The notes under the pieces are model-generated. The model saw only the letters and a program-made list of their open reading frames with translations, searched no databases and was not told where the DNA came from. Below, piece by piece: positions 55,560 to 63,207 of a DNA stretch of 64,000 nt; position 1 is the stretch's first letter; the number at the start of each line of letters is the position of its first letter. The stretch is from Chloroflexota bacterium. GTDB lineage: Bacteria > Chloroflexota > Limnocylindria > Limnocylindrales > CSP1-4. The stretch is from positions 1 to 64,000 of the forward strand of contig JAJYNJ010000074.1 in NCBI GenBank assembly GCA_021786385.1, written 5' to 3'. The translations under genes were made by a program, and so were the position numbers.

Positions 55560-57167
55560 ATGAACGCGCAGGCGACCGCCCCGGGGGGCGCACTTGACAA
55601 CCCCGGCGTCCCGATCTTGGAGATGCGCGGCATCACCAAGCGGTTTCCCGGGGTGGTCGCCAACGACCACGTCGACTTCGACGTACGGGCCGGCGAGGTC
55701 CACACGCTCTTTGGTGAGAACGGCGCCGGCAAGAGCACGCTGATGCGGGTGCTCTACGGGCTCTATCACCCCGATGAGGGTGAGATCTGGATCGGCGGGC
55801 AGCGGGTGACGATCCACTCGCCCGCCGCCGCGATCCACCACGGCATTGGGATGATCCACCAGCACTTCATGTTGGTGGACACCCTCACGGTGGCGGAGAA
55901 CGTCGCGCTCGGTACCAGATCGGCCCGGGGTCCGCTGACCGGCCTCGACGTCGTCTCCGCTCGGATCCGGCAGCTCTCGGAGGCGTACGGCCTGCGCGTG
56001 GACCCGCAGGCGTTCGTCTGGCAGCTCTCGGTCGGCGAGCGGCAGCGCGTCGAGATCATCAAGGCCCTCTACCGTGACGTGGCGGTCCTGGTCCTCGACG
56101 AGCCGACGGCCGTCCTGACCCCTCAGGAGGTCGAAGACCTGTTCACGGTCTTGCGCCGGATGGCGCGCAATGGCCGAGCGCTCGTCTTCATCTCGCACAA
56201 GGTTCGGGAGGTCCTGGAGCTCTCCGATCGGATCACGGTACTGCGCAACGGCCGGGTGGTGGGGACCCTCCCGGCCGCCAAGGCGACCCGGGCTCGGTTG
56301 GTCGAGATGATGGTGGGCCACCAGGTGGCGACCGAAGAGCCCCCACCCAGGGGGACAACCGGCGAGCCGACTCTGCTCGTGCGCGACCTGCACGTGCGGA
56401 GTGACCGGGGTACGGAGGCCGTACGGGGCGTCAGCTTCGACGTGCGGGCTGGCGAGCTCGTCGGGATCGCCGGCGTCGCGGGAAACGGCCAACGCGAGCT
56501 GGCCGAGGCGATCGCCGGTCTCCGGACGCCCGTCGCCGGGAGCATCACCGTCGGCGGCATCGAGTTGGGCGGCCGGGGTCCCGCCGCCGCCCGCGCAGCA
56601 GGTCTCGGGTACGTGCCGGAGGAGCGGATGCGGGACGGCGTCGTGACCGAGTTCAGCGTCGCTGACAACCTGCTCTTGGTCGACTACCGGAGCCGGGCGT
56701 ACGCTCGCTTCGGGTTCCTGCGGCGCGGGGCGATCCGGCGCCACTGCCAGGAGCTCGTCGATGCCTTCAACGTGAAGACGCCGAGCCTGGAGACCCCCGC
56801 TCGGAACCTCTCGGGCGGCAACATCCAGAAACTGATCATGGCGCGCGAGCTGTCGGCGCATCCGCGCGTCCTCCTCGTCGCGCAGCCGACCCGTGGGATC
56901 GACGTCTCGGCGTCGCTCTACATCCACCAGCGGCTGATCGCCCAGCGCGAAGACGGGACCGCGATCCTGATCATCTCCGAGGACCTCGATGAGATCATGA
57001 CCCTGTCCGATCGGATCCTCGTGATGTACGAGGGGACGATCATCGGCGCCGCGGACCCGCGAACCACCTCCCGCGAGGAGATCGGCATGATGATGGCCGG
57101 GGTCCACCCTGGAACGCCCAGCGCAGCGACTCAGCCCTCGGCGGTCGCTGGTGCCAGCCCTATCTGA
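55560..57167 (+). CDS. ABC transporter 2 ATP-binding protein (double ABC domain)
   Basis: The 535-residue protein has two ATPase halves. The first has Walker A GENGAGKSTLMRVLYGLYH, signature LSVGERQRVEI and Walker B VLVLDEPTAVLTPQE. The second has the degenerate Walker A GVAGNGQRELAEAIAGL and signature LSGGNIQKLIMAREL. This is the normal architecture of BMP-linked importers and parallels the ATPase at 34.1 kb. The ATG at 55560 is preceded by AGGAAGG at short distance. The compact SsnA gene follows after 17 bases, so the importer and the degradative enzymes are co-expressed. Confidence 0.93.
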   Translation: MNAQATAPGGALDNPGVPILEMRGITKRFPGVVANDHVDFDVRAGEVHTLFGENGAGKSTLMRVLYGLYHPDEGEIWIGGQRVTIHSPAAAIHHGIGMIHQHFMLVDTLTVAENVALGTRSARGPLTGLDVVSARIRQLSEAYGLRVDPQAFVWQLSVGERQRVEIIKALYRDVAVLVLDEPTAVLTPQEVEDLFTVLRRMARNGRALVFISHKVREVLELSDRITVLRNGRVVGTLPAAKATRARLVEMMVGHQVATEEPPPRGTTGEPTLLVRDLHVRSDRGTEAVRGVSFDVRAGELVGIAGVAGNGQRELAEAIAGLRTPVAGSITVGGIELGGRGPAAARAAGLGYVPEERMRDGVVTEFSVADNLLLVDYRSRAYARFGFLRRGAIRRHCQELVDAFNVKTPSLETPARNLSGGNIQKLIMARELSAHPRVLLVAQPTRGIDVSASLYIHQRLIAQREDGTAILIISEDLDEIMTLSDRILVMYEGTIIGAADPRTTSREEIGMMMAGVHPGTPSAATQPSAVAGASPI

Positions 57168-57184
57168 CAGAGGAGCGCGTCCCG

Positions 57185-58219
57185 ATGCAGGAATTCTCGC
57201 CCGCCCAGACCCCCGGCCTTGTGTGCGCGCACCACCACATCTACTCGGCGCTCGCCCGAGGGATGCCCGCACCGCCCCGCACCCCGACGAACTTCCGCGA
57301 GATCCTCGAACAGATCTGGTGGCGGCTGGATACCGCGCTGGATCTGGAGATGCTCGCCTGGTCAGCGCGTCTGGCGGCGCTGGAGGCGCTGGCGTCGGGC
57401 ACCACGGCCATCGTCGATCACCACGAGTCGCCCAACGCGATCGAGGGGTCGCTCTCCGTCATCGCGGACGCCTGCGCCGAGGTCGGCGTGCGCGTCGTGT
57501 GCGCCTACGGCGTCACCGACCGACATGGCCCGGACGGGGCGCGGCGCGGGCTCGAGGAGAACCGACGGTTCCTGACCGCGGGAGGCCGCGGTCTGGTCGG
57601 GATCCACGCCGCATTCACCTGTTCCGACGCGACGCTCGAAGAGGCGGCCGCACTCGCCGCTGAGTTCGGGGTCGGGGTCCACGTCCATGTCTGCGAGGGA
57701 CCCGAAGACGCGGAGGCGCCGGCCCGGCTCGTCCCGTACACCAGGGACAACTGGCTGCTGGCCCATGGCGTGCACCTCCCGACCGACCACCGCCTGGCTG
57801 GGACGATCCTGCACAATCCGTTCTCGAACCTCAACAACGCCGTCGGCTACGCCAACCCGGCCCGCTTTGCCAATCCGGTCGCGCTCGGCACGGATGGGAT
57901 CGGAGCGCACATGATCGAGACGTTCCGCCTCGCCTACGCGCTGCACCGTTCGGTGGACGTGACTGCGACCCCAGAGACCGCCTGGCGTTGGCTGCAGGCC
58001 GGCTGGGATCTGGTCCCCGAGGCTCGCGAGGACCGCGTGACCTGGTCATACGAGCCGATGGACCCCTGGCACATCGCGTTCACGCCGGGGATCCGACCCC
58101 TCCGGGTCGAGGTCGGCGGTTCAGTGGTTTGGGAGGACGGCCATCCCACGCGCGTGGACGGGGCCGAGATCCAGGCCAAGGCGCGCGAGCAAGCGGCCCG
58201 CCTGCACGCTCGCCTATGA
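57185..58219 (+). CDS. ssnA: Compact SsnA-like amidohydrolase
   Basis: This 344-residue metal-dependent hydrolase aligns with SsnA-family proteins: TPGLVCAHHHIYSALARGM (metal ligands His16 and His18), IWWRLDTALDLEML, IVDHHESPNAIEGSLSVI, VGVHVHVCEGPEDAEAP, WLLAHGVHLP and ALGTDGIGAHMIETFRLAY. All expected metal ligands are present. It is about 100 residues shorter than usual: the protein begins almost at the catalytic HxH, so the N-terminal strands of the outer beta-sandwich are missing, and the region after the catalytic aspartate is shortened. The ATG at 57185 has GAGGAG upstream and no earlier in-frame start is available after the ATPase stop. In E. coli, ssnA adjoins ygfK as here. Confidence 0.82.
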   Translation: MQEFSPAQTPGLVCAHHHIYSALARGMPAPPRTPTNFREILEQIWWRLDTALDLEMLAWSARLAALEALASGTTAIVDHHESPNAIEGSLSVIADACAEVGVRVVCAYGVTDRHGPDGARRGLEENRRFLTAGGRGLVGIHAAFTCSDATLEEAAALAAEFGVGVHVHVCEGPEDAEAPARLVPYTRDNWLLAHGVHLPTDHRLAGTILHNPFSNLNNAVGYANPARFANPVALGTDGIGAHMIETFRLAYALHRSVDVTATPETAWRWLQAGWDLVPEAREDRVTWSYEPMDPWHIAFTPGIRPLRVEVGGSVVWEDGHPTRVDGAEIQAKAREQAARLHARL

Positions 58220-58285
58220 CCGCCTGGCGCCAGGTCCCACACCCGCGACACGCAGACACGACGACCCGCTGACGAGGAGCGCCCC

Positions 58286-61200
58286 ATGTCCGACCGGTTC
58301 CACCCCATCACCATGGAACAGCTCACCGACTGGGTCTCCACCGAGCTGCGGACACGGGACTCGCTCTTCAACGTGCCCCGCTCGGCCTTCTTCGTCCCGC
58401 GCCCGGAGCACCGCTTCCGACGCCGCGAGTACGGCGTGGAACTGGAGACCCCGTTCGGAGTCGCGGCCGGGCCCCACACACAGATGGCGCAGAACATCGT
58501 GACGGCGTGGCTCGTCGGCGCCAGGATGATCGAGCTCAAGACGGTCCAAACCCTGGACGAGCTCGACGTCAACAAGCCCTGCATCGACGTCCAGGACGAG
58601 GGGTACAACGTCGAGTGGTCGCAGGAGCTCAAGATCCACCAGTCGTTCGACGAATACCTGCGCGCCTGGGTCCTGATCCACGCGCTGCACCACGAGTTCG
58701 GCTGGCCCGGAGCACGCCCGGGGATCGTCTTCAACATGAGCGTCGGGTACAACTTCGAGGGGATCAAGCAGCCCAACGTGCAGTGGTACCTGGACGCCAT
58801 GGCCGACGCATCGGCGTACTTGCCGGCATACGTGGAGATCGTGGCCAAGCGGTTCCCGGGCGTGCGGGAGGTCGAGATTCCGACGCGCCTTTCCGATTCC
58901 GTCACCCTCTCCACTATGCACGGCTGCCCCCCCGACGAGATCGAACGGATCTCCTCGTACCTGCTCGAGGAGCGGGGTCTCCATACCTTGGTCAAGTGCA
59001 ACCCGACCCTGCTGGGCGCCGAACGGGTTCGGCGGATCGTGAACGACGACCTTGGGTTCCGCGACGTGCCGATCCCCGACGAGGCGTTCGAGCACGATTT
59101 GAAGTGGGGCGACGCCGTCCCCATGTTCCACAACCTGCGACGGGCAGCGGCAGCGAGGGGCCGCGTCTTCGGTCTCAAGCTGACGAACACCCTCGAAGTG
59201 GGGAACTGGCGCAGCGTCTTCGAGCGTGACGCCACCATGTACCTCTCGGGCCGACCACTGCACGCGGTCACGACGAACCTCGCGTCTGCGATCGCCGAGG
59301 AGTTCGGCTCGGAGGTGCCGATCTCGTTCGCTGGGGGTGCCGATGCCTTCAACGTCGCCTCCCTGCTCGCCGCAGGGGTGCGCACCGTCACCGTGACCTC
59401 GGACCTGTTGAAATCCGGTGGCTACCTGCGGATGCTGCAGTACCCGGAACAGGTCGAGGCGGCGTTCGACGCAGTGGGGGCCGGCGACATCGACGAGTTC
59501 GTCCGCCGGACGGCCCAGGCCGGAGGGTTCGCAGACGGCGGTGACGTCGGGGCGTGCGCACGGTTCAACCTCCGGAGGTATGCCGACCAGGTCCGGCACG
59601 ACTGGCGATACCAGAAGGACTCGTTCCGCACCGACCGTTCCAAGACCCCGCGGCAGCTCGGTCCCTTCGACTGCATCACGGCGCCCTGTCTCGACGAGTG
59701 CCCGGTCGACCAGCAGGTGCCCCGCTACATGGCTGCGGTGCGTTCCGGTGACTTCGAGGAAGCGGTGCGGATCACGCGGCTGGACAACCCGCTGCCGGCG
59801 GTTCTCGGCCGAGTCTGTGACCACCTGTGCGAGAACACCTGTATCCGCACGCACCTCGACCAGCCGTTGGCGATCCGCCAGATCAAACGCTTCATCATGG
59901 AACAGGAGGCGCGCCCGACGCTGTTCGCGGCGAAGCCGGCGACCGGGAAGCGCGTGGCGGTCATCGGTGCCGGGCCAGCTGGCCTGGCGGCCGCCGAGTG
60001 GCTGGCGTACGCAGGGGTCGCCGTCACGGTCTTCGACGAGCATCCCTACCCCGGCGGGATGGTCGGTGGGGCGATCCCGGTCTACCGGCTGCCACAGGCC
60101 CCGATCGACCGAGACCTTGCGGTTCTCGAGCGGTTGGGTGTCGAGTTCCGATACGGCCAGCGCGCCGGCGTCGACCTGACGATCGAGGGGCTGCGGCGCG
60201 AGGGGTTCGTGGCCATCTTCGTTGCGGCAGGCGCGCAGCGGGCGAAGCGCTTGGGCCTGCCCGGGGAAGACGCCGCGGGAGTAATCGACGGTGTCACCTT
60301 CCTGCGCAGCGTCCGCGAGGGGCACCCGATCGCGATCGGGCCCCGCGTCGGTGTCGTGGGGGCCGGAGATACCGCCATGGATTGCGTGCGGACGGCGCGC
60401 CGCGTGGGCGCTTCCTCCGTTTCACTGATCTACCGACGGACGGTGGACCAGATGCCGGCCGATCGCGAAGAGATCCATGCGATCCGGGAGGAGGGGATCT
60501 CGATCGCGGAACTGGCGCGGCCGACCGCGCTCCGGGTCGCCGACGGCAAGCTGACCGGGGTGGTCTGCGTCCGCACGGCCTACCGCGGTGCGCGCGACGC
60601 CAGCGGGCGCAAGGTTCCCGAAGACGTCCCGGGCTCCGAGTTCGAGCTCGAGTTGGACACCTTGATCCTCGCGATCAGCCAGCACGCGGTCCTCGACTTG
60701 TTCGGAGACCAGCCGCCGGCCCTGACACCCGCCGGGTACATCGAGGTGGACCCGGCGAGCCTCGAGACCTCCATTCCAGGCGTCTATGCCGGTGGTGACG
60801 TGGCCGGGCGAGGCCCCGCGTCGATCGTGAAGGCCGCCGCCGACGGCAAGCGGGCCGCCCGCGCCATCGCCGCCGCGCTGGGCGCCACGCCGTGGGGCGA
60901 GTCGACCGCGTCACCGCCGAAGCTCGAGCGCTCGGAGTTCCAGGCGCTCGTGGTGCGGCGGGCTCGACGCGAGTACCGGGTGCCGATCCGGGTGAGCGAG
61001 CTGGATCGCCGCGGCGGGTTCGAGGAGACGGTGCTCGGGTATTCCACCGAGGAGGCGATGCGCGAGGCGAGCCGCTGCCTCGACTGCGACAAGATCTGCA
61101 GCCTCTGCGTGGGCGTCTGTCCCAACATGGCGCTGATGACCTACGAGACGGAACCGGTCCACGCGCAGCTGCCCACCCTGGCGGTGGTCGACGGTGCCGT

Positions 61201-61675
61201 GGTGACGACCGGTTCGACGCCGTTCGACGTCGACCAACGGCTCCAGATCGCGGTGTTGACCGACTTCTGCAACGAGTGCGGCAACTGCGTGACGGTCTGC
61301 CCCACCTCGGGCAAGCCCTATCTCGACAAGCCGCGCCTCTACCTGGATCGGGCCGAGTTCGAGGCGCAGGCCTCGAACGCCTACATGCTGCTGGGGGACG
61401 GCGTCATGGAGGCCCGCTTCGAAGGCCGCACCCACCGGATCGCGGTGGGGGAGCGGATCGAATACACCGCGCCCAGCTTCCGAGCCGTGCTCGAGCGCGA
61501 GACGTTCGCGCTCCTGGAGCTCGAGACGACCGGGCCGGTCGCTGGCGAGTCCGTTTCGCTCGAGCCGGCTGCGATCATGGCGACGGTGCTGGCCGGCGTG
61601 ACCGGCTCGCTGCCACACATCCCGACCGCGGCGTCGGGCGGCTCCCGCGTGCCTGCGCCGGCGCTGCCCGCGTAG
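58286..61675 (+). CDS. ygfK: YgfK-like iron-sulfur flavoprotein (putative selenate reductase subunit family)
   Basis: This 1129-residue multidomain oxidoreductase starts with a dihydroorotate dehydrogenase-like barrel (about 30-400; VAAGPHTQMAQNIVTAWLVGARMIELKTVQ). A GltD-like part follows, with cluster cysteines (CLDECPVDQQVP, CDHLCENTC), FAD (VAVIGAGPAGLAAAEWLA) and NADPH (VGVVGAGDTAMDCVRTAR) motifs. Near the C-terminus are cysteine clusters CLDCDKICSLCVGVCPN and CNECGNCVTVCPTSGKP. The order resembles dihydropyrimidine dehydrogenase, which reduces a pyrimidine ring; by analogy YgfK may reductively dearomatise an oxidised purine. The ATG at 58286 has GAGGAGCG upstream. It ends the transporter 2-ssnA-ygfK operon. 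Confidence 0.92.
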   Translation: MSDRFHPITMEQLTDWVSTELRTRDSLFNVPRSAFFVPRPEHRFRRREYGVELETPFGVAAGPHTQMAQNIVTAWLVGARMIELKTVQTLDELDVNKPCIDVQDEGYNVEWSQELKIHQSFDEYLRAWVLIHALHHEFGWPGARPGIVFNMSVGYNFEGIKQPNVQWYLDAMADASAYLPAYVEIVAKRFPGVREVEIPTRLSDSVTLSTMHGCPPDEIERISSYLLEERGLHTLVKCNPTLLGAERVRRIVNDDLGFRDVPIPDEAFEHDLKWGDAVPMFHNLRRAAAARGRVFGLKLTNTLEVGNWRSVFERDATMYLSGRPLHAVTTNLASAIAEEFGSEVPISFAGGADAFNVASLLAAGVRTVTVTSDLLKSGGYLRMLQYPEQVEAAFDAVGAGDIDEFVRRTAQAGGFADGGDVGACARFNLRRYADQVRHDWRYQKDSFRTDRSKTPRQLGPFDCITAPCLDECPVDQQVPRYMAAVRSGDFEEAVRITRLDNPLPAVLGRVCDHLCENTCIRTHLDQPLAIRQIKRFIMEQEARPTLFAAKPATGKRVAVIGAGPAGLAAAEWLAYAGVAVTVFDEHPYPGGMVGGAIPVYRLPQAPIDRDLAVLERLGVEFRYGQRAGVDLTIEGLRREGFVAIFVAAGAQRAKRLGLPGEDAAGVIDGVTFLRSVREGHPIAIGPRVGVVGAGDTAMDCVRTARRVGASSVSLIYRRTVDQMPADREEIHAIREEGISIAELARPTALRVADGKLTGVVCVRTAYRGARDASGRKVPEDVPGSEFELELDTLILAISQHAVLDLFGDQPPALTPAGYIEVDPASLETSIPGVYAGGDVAGRGPASIVKAAADGKRAARAIAAALGATPWGESTASPPKLERSEFQALVVRRARREYRVPIRVSELDRRGGFEETVLGYSTEEAMREASRCLDCDKICSLCVGVCPNMALMTYETEPVHAQLPTLAVVDGAVVTTGSTPFDVDQRLQIAVLTDFCNECGNCVTVCPTSGKPYLDKPRLYLDRAEFEAQASNAYMLLGDGVMEARFEGRTHRIAVGERIEYTAPSFRAVLERETFALLELETTGPVAGESVSLEPAAIMATVLAGVTGSLPHIPTAASGGSRVPAPALPA

Positions 61676-61707
61676 GCCTAGTCCGGCGGGGTCCGATCGG
61701 CGACAGG

Positions 61708-61729
61708 CCCGGCCTCGGCCGAGGCCGGG
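61708..61729. terminator. Perfect 22-bp palindrome between convergent ygfK and hydantoinase genes
   Basis: CCCGGCCTCGG is followed directly by its reverse complement CCGAGGCCGGG. It lies 33 bases after the ygfK stop and 36 bases before the hydantoinase stop on the other strand. With no adjacent T-run, a bidirectional terminator is likely but not certain; a protein-binding site is the alternative. Confidence 0.45.
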
Positions 61730-61764
61730 AACCGTGGCGGGCAACTTGGCCCGCAGGTTCGCGG

Positions 61765-63147
61765 TCAGGGCCGCGTGGCGACCGTGCTCCGCTTCAGGAA
61801 CCGGCCGTGCCCCGCCCGTCCCAGCCACTGACCATGGTCCACGATCACTTCGCCCCGGCTCAGCACCACGTCCGCGCCCCCTTGGACGACGCGGCCCTCG
61901 TAGCACGAGTAGTCGACGTTCATGTGGTGCGTGCTGGCGCTGAGGGTGTGCCGGCGGTTCGGGTCGTAGATCACGATGTCGGCGTCGGCCCCGGGCGTGA
62001 TCACGCCCTTGCGCCCTTCGAGGCCCGCCAGCCGCGCCGGAGCGGCGGAGATCAGTTCGACCCATCGCTGGAGCGAGATCCGGCCACCCACGACGCCTGC
62101 GTCGTAGATCAGGTCCACCCGTTCCTCGACGCCCGGGACACCGCCGGGGATGAGGCGGAAGTCGTCGTGGCCGAGGGTCTTCGGCCCGTGGAGGTCGAAC
62201 GGCGCGTGATCGGTGCTGACGAGCTGCAGCTCCCCACTGATCAGGGCGTCCCAGAGCGCGGCTTGATGGTCCCGCGGGCGCAATGGAGGCGCGCAGACGA
62301 ACGCCGCCCCGTCCGGACGGGCCAGATCTGCGTCCGACAGGAAGAGGTACTGGGGGCATGTCTCGGCGTAGACCGTGGTCCCCCGCTCGCGGGCCCGACG
62401 CACCTCCTCGAGCGCGTCGCGTGAGGAGAGGTGCACGATGTAAACGGGGATCCCCGCCACGTCGGCCATCCGGGCGACCCGGTTGACGGCCTCCGCCTCC
62501 AGCGTCGCGGGGCGTGAGAGCCCGTGGTACCACGGCGAGGTCAGGCCCGCCCGCACGTAGCGCGCTGCCAAGACGTCGATGGCGATCCCGTTCTCGGCGT
62601 GCATCAGGATCAGCCCCCCGCTGTCGGCCGCCTGGAACATTGCGCGCAGGATCTCCCCGTCGTCGCTGTACATTCGGCCGGGGTAGGCGGTGAAGAGTTT
62701 GAAGGACGTGACGCCCTCGCGCACCAGCTCGTCCATCTCGGCCAGCGTTGCGTCCGTGACGTCGCAGATCGCCATGTGGAACCCATAGTCGATGCAGGCG
62801 TGGCCATCGGCCTTGACATGCCACGCTTCGAGCCCCTCGCGAAGTGGGCGCCCCATCGACTGGGTGGCGAAGTCGACGATGGTCGTGGTGCCCCCGAAGG
62901 CGGCAGCCCGGGTGCCCGTCTCGAACGTGTCCGAGGCGACGACGTCGCCCACCGGCAGCTCCATATGCGTGTGGATGTCGACGGCGCCCGGGATCACGAG
63001 CTTGCCGGCCGCGTCGATCGTTCGGTCGACGCGTTCACGGGCGACATCGACCCCGACCACCGCGATCCGTTCTCCGTCGACCAAGACGTCCGCGCGCTCC
63101 ACACCGGACGCGTTGACCACAGTGCCATTGACGATCAAGGTCCGCAC
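61765..63147 (-). CDS. hyuA: Hydantoinase / dihydropyrimidinase (HyuA-like)
   Basis: This cyclic amidohydrolase opens dihydropyrimidine or hydantoin rings. The 460-residue protein has PGAVDIHTHMELPVG (metal ligands), the carboxylated-lysine region VTSFKLFTAYPGRMYSDDGEI, LMHAENG, IVHLSSRDALEEV, CPQYLFLSDADLARP and VSTDHAPFDLHGPK. These place it with D-hydantoinases and E. coli HyuA rather than with PyrC. In this island it probably hydrolyses a reduced purine-derived ring after YgfK. The GTG at 63147 has AAGGGAG upstream. It lies 60 bases after the PLP enzyme gene, on the same strand, and converges on ygfK. Confidence 0.93.
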   Translation of the reverse strand: MRTLIVNGTVVNASGVERADVLVDGERIAVVGVDVARERVDRTIDAAGKLVIPGAVDIHTHMELPVGDVVASDTFETGTRAAAFGGTTTIVDFATQSMGRPLREGLEAWHVKADGHACIDYGFHMAICDVTDATLAEMDELVREGVTSFKLFTAYPGRMYSDDGEILRAMFQAADSGGLILMHAENGIAIDVLAARYVRAGLTSPWYHGLSRPATLEAEAVNRVARMADVAGIPVYIVHLSSRDALEEVRRARERGTTVYAETCPQYLFLSDADLARPDGAAFVCAPPLRPRDHQAALWDALISGELQLVSTDHAPFDLHGPKTLGHDDFRLIPGGVPGVEERVDLIYDAGVVGGRISLQRWVELISAAPARLAGLEGRKGVITPGADADIVIYDPNRRHTLSASTHHMNVDYSCYEGRVVQGGADVVLSRGEVIVDHGQWLGRAGHGRFLKRSTVATRP

Positions 63148-63207
63148 GGCCGAACTCCCTTCGCGGTCTCACCGCCGTCCCTGCATCCCCCGCTAGCTAC
63201 GACCCCG

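Noticed and set aside
58223-58234. 12-bp palindrome CCTGGCGCCAGG between ssnA and ygfK
   Set aside because: Short and expected by chance in DNA of this GC content; not repeated elsewhere in the island.
58214-60325. 703-codon minus-strand open frame opposite ygfK
   Set aside because: Shadow of ygfK; the plus-strand product has complete flavin and iron-sulfur motifs.
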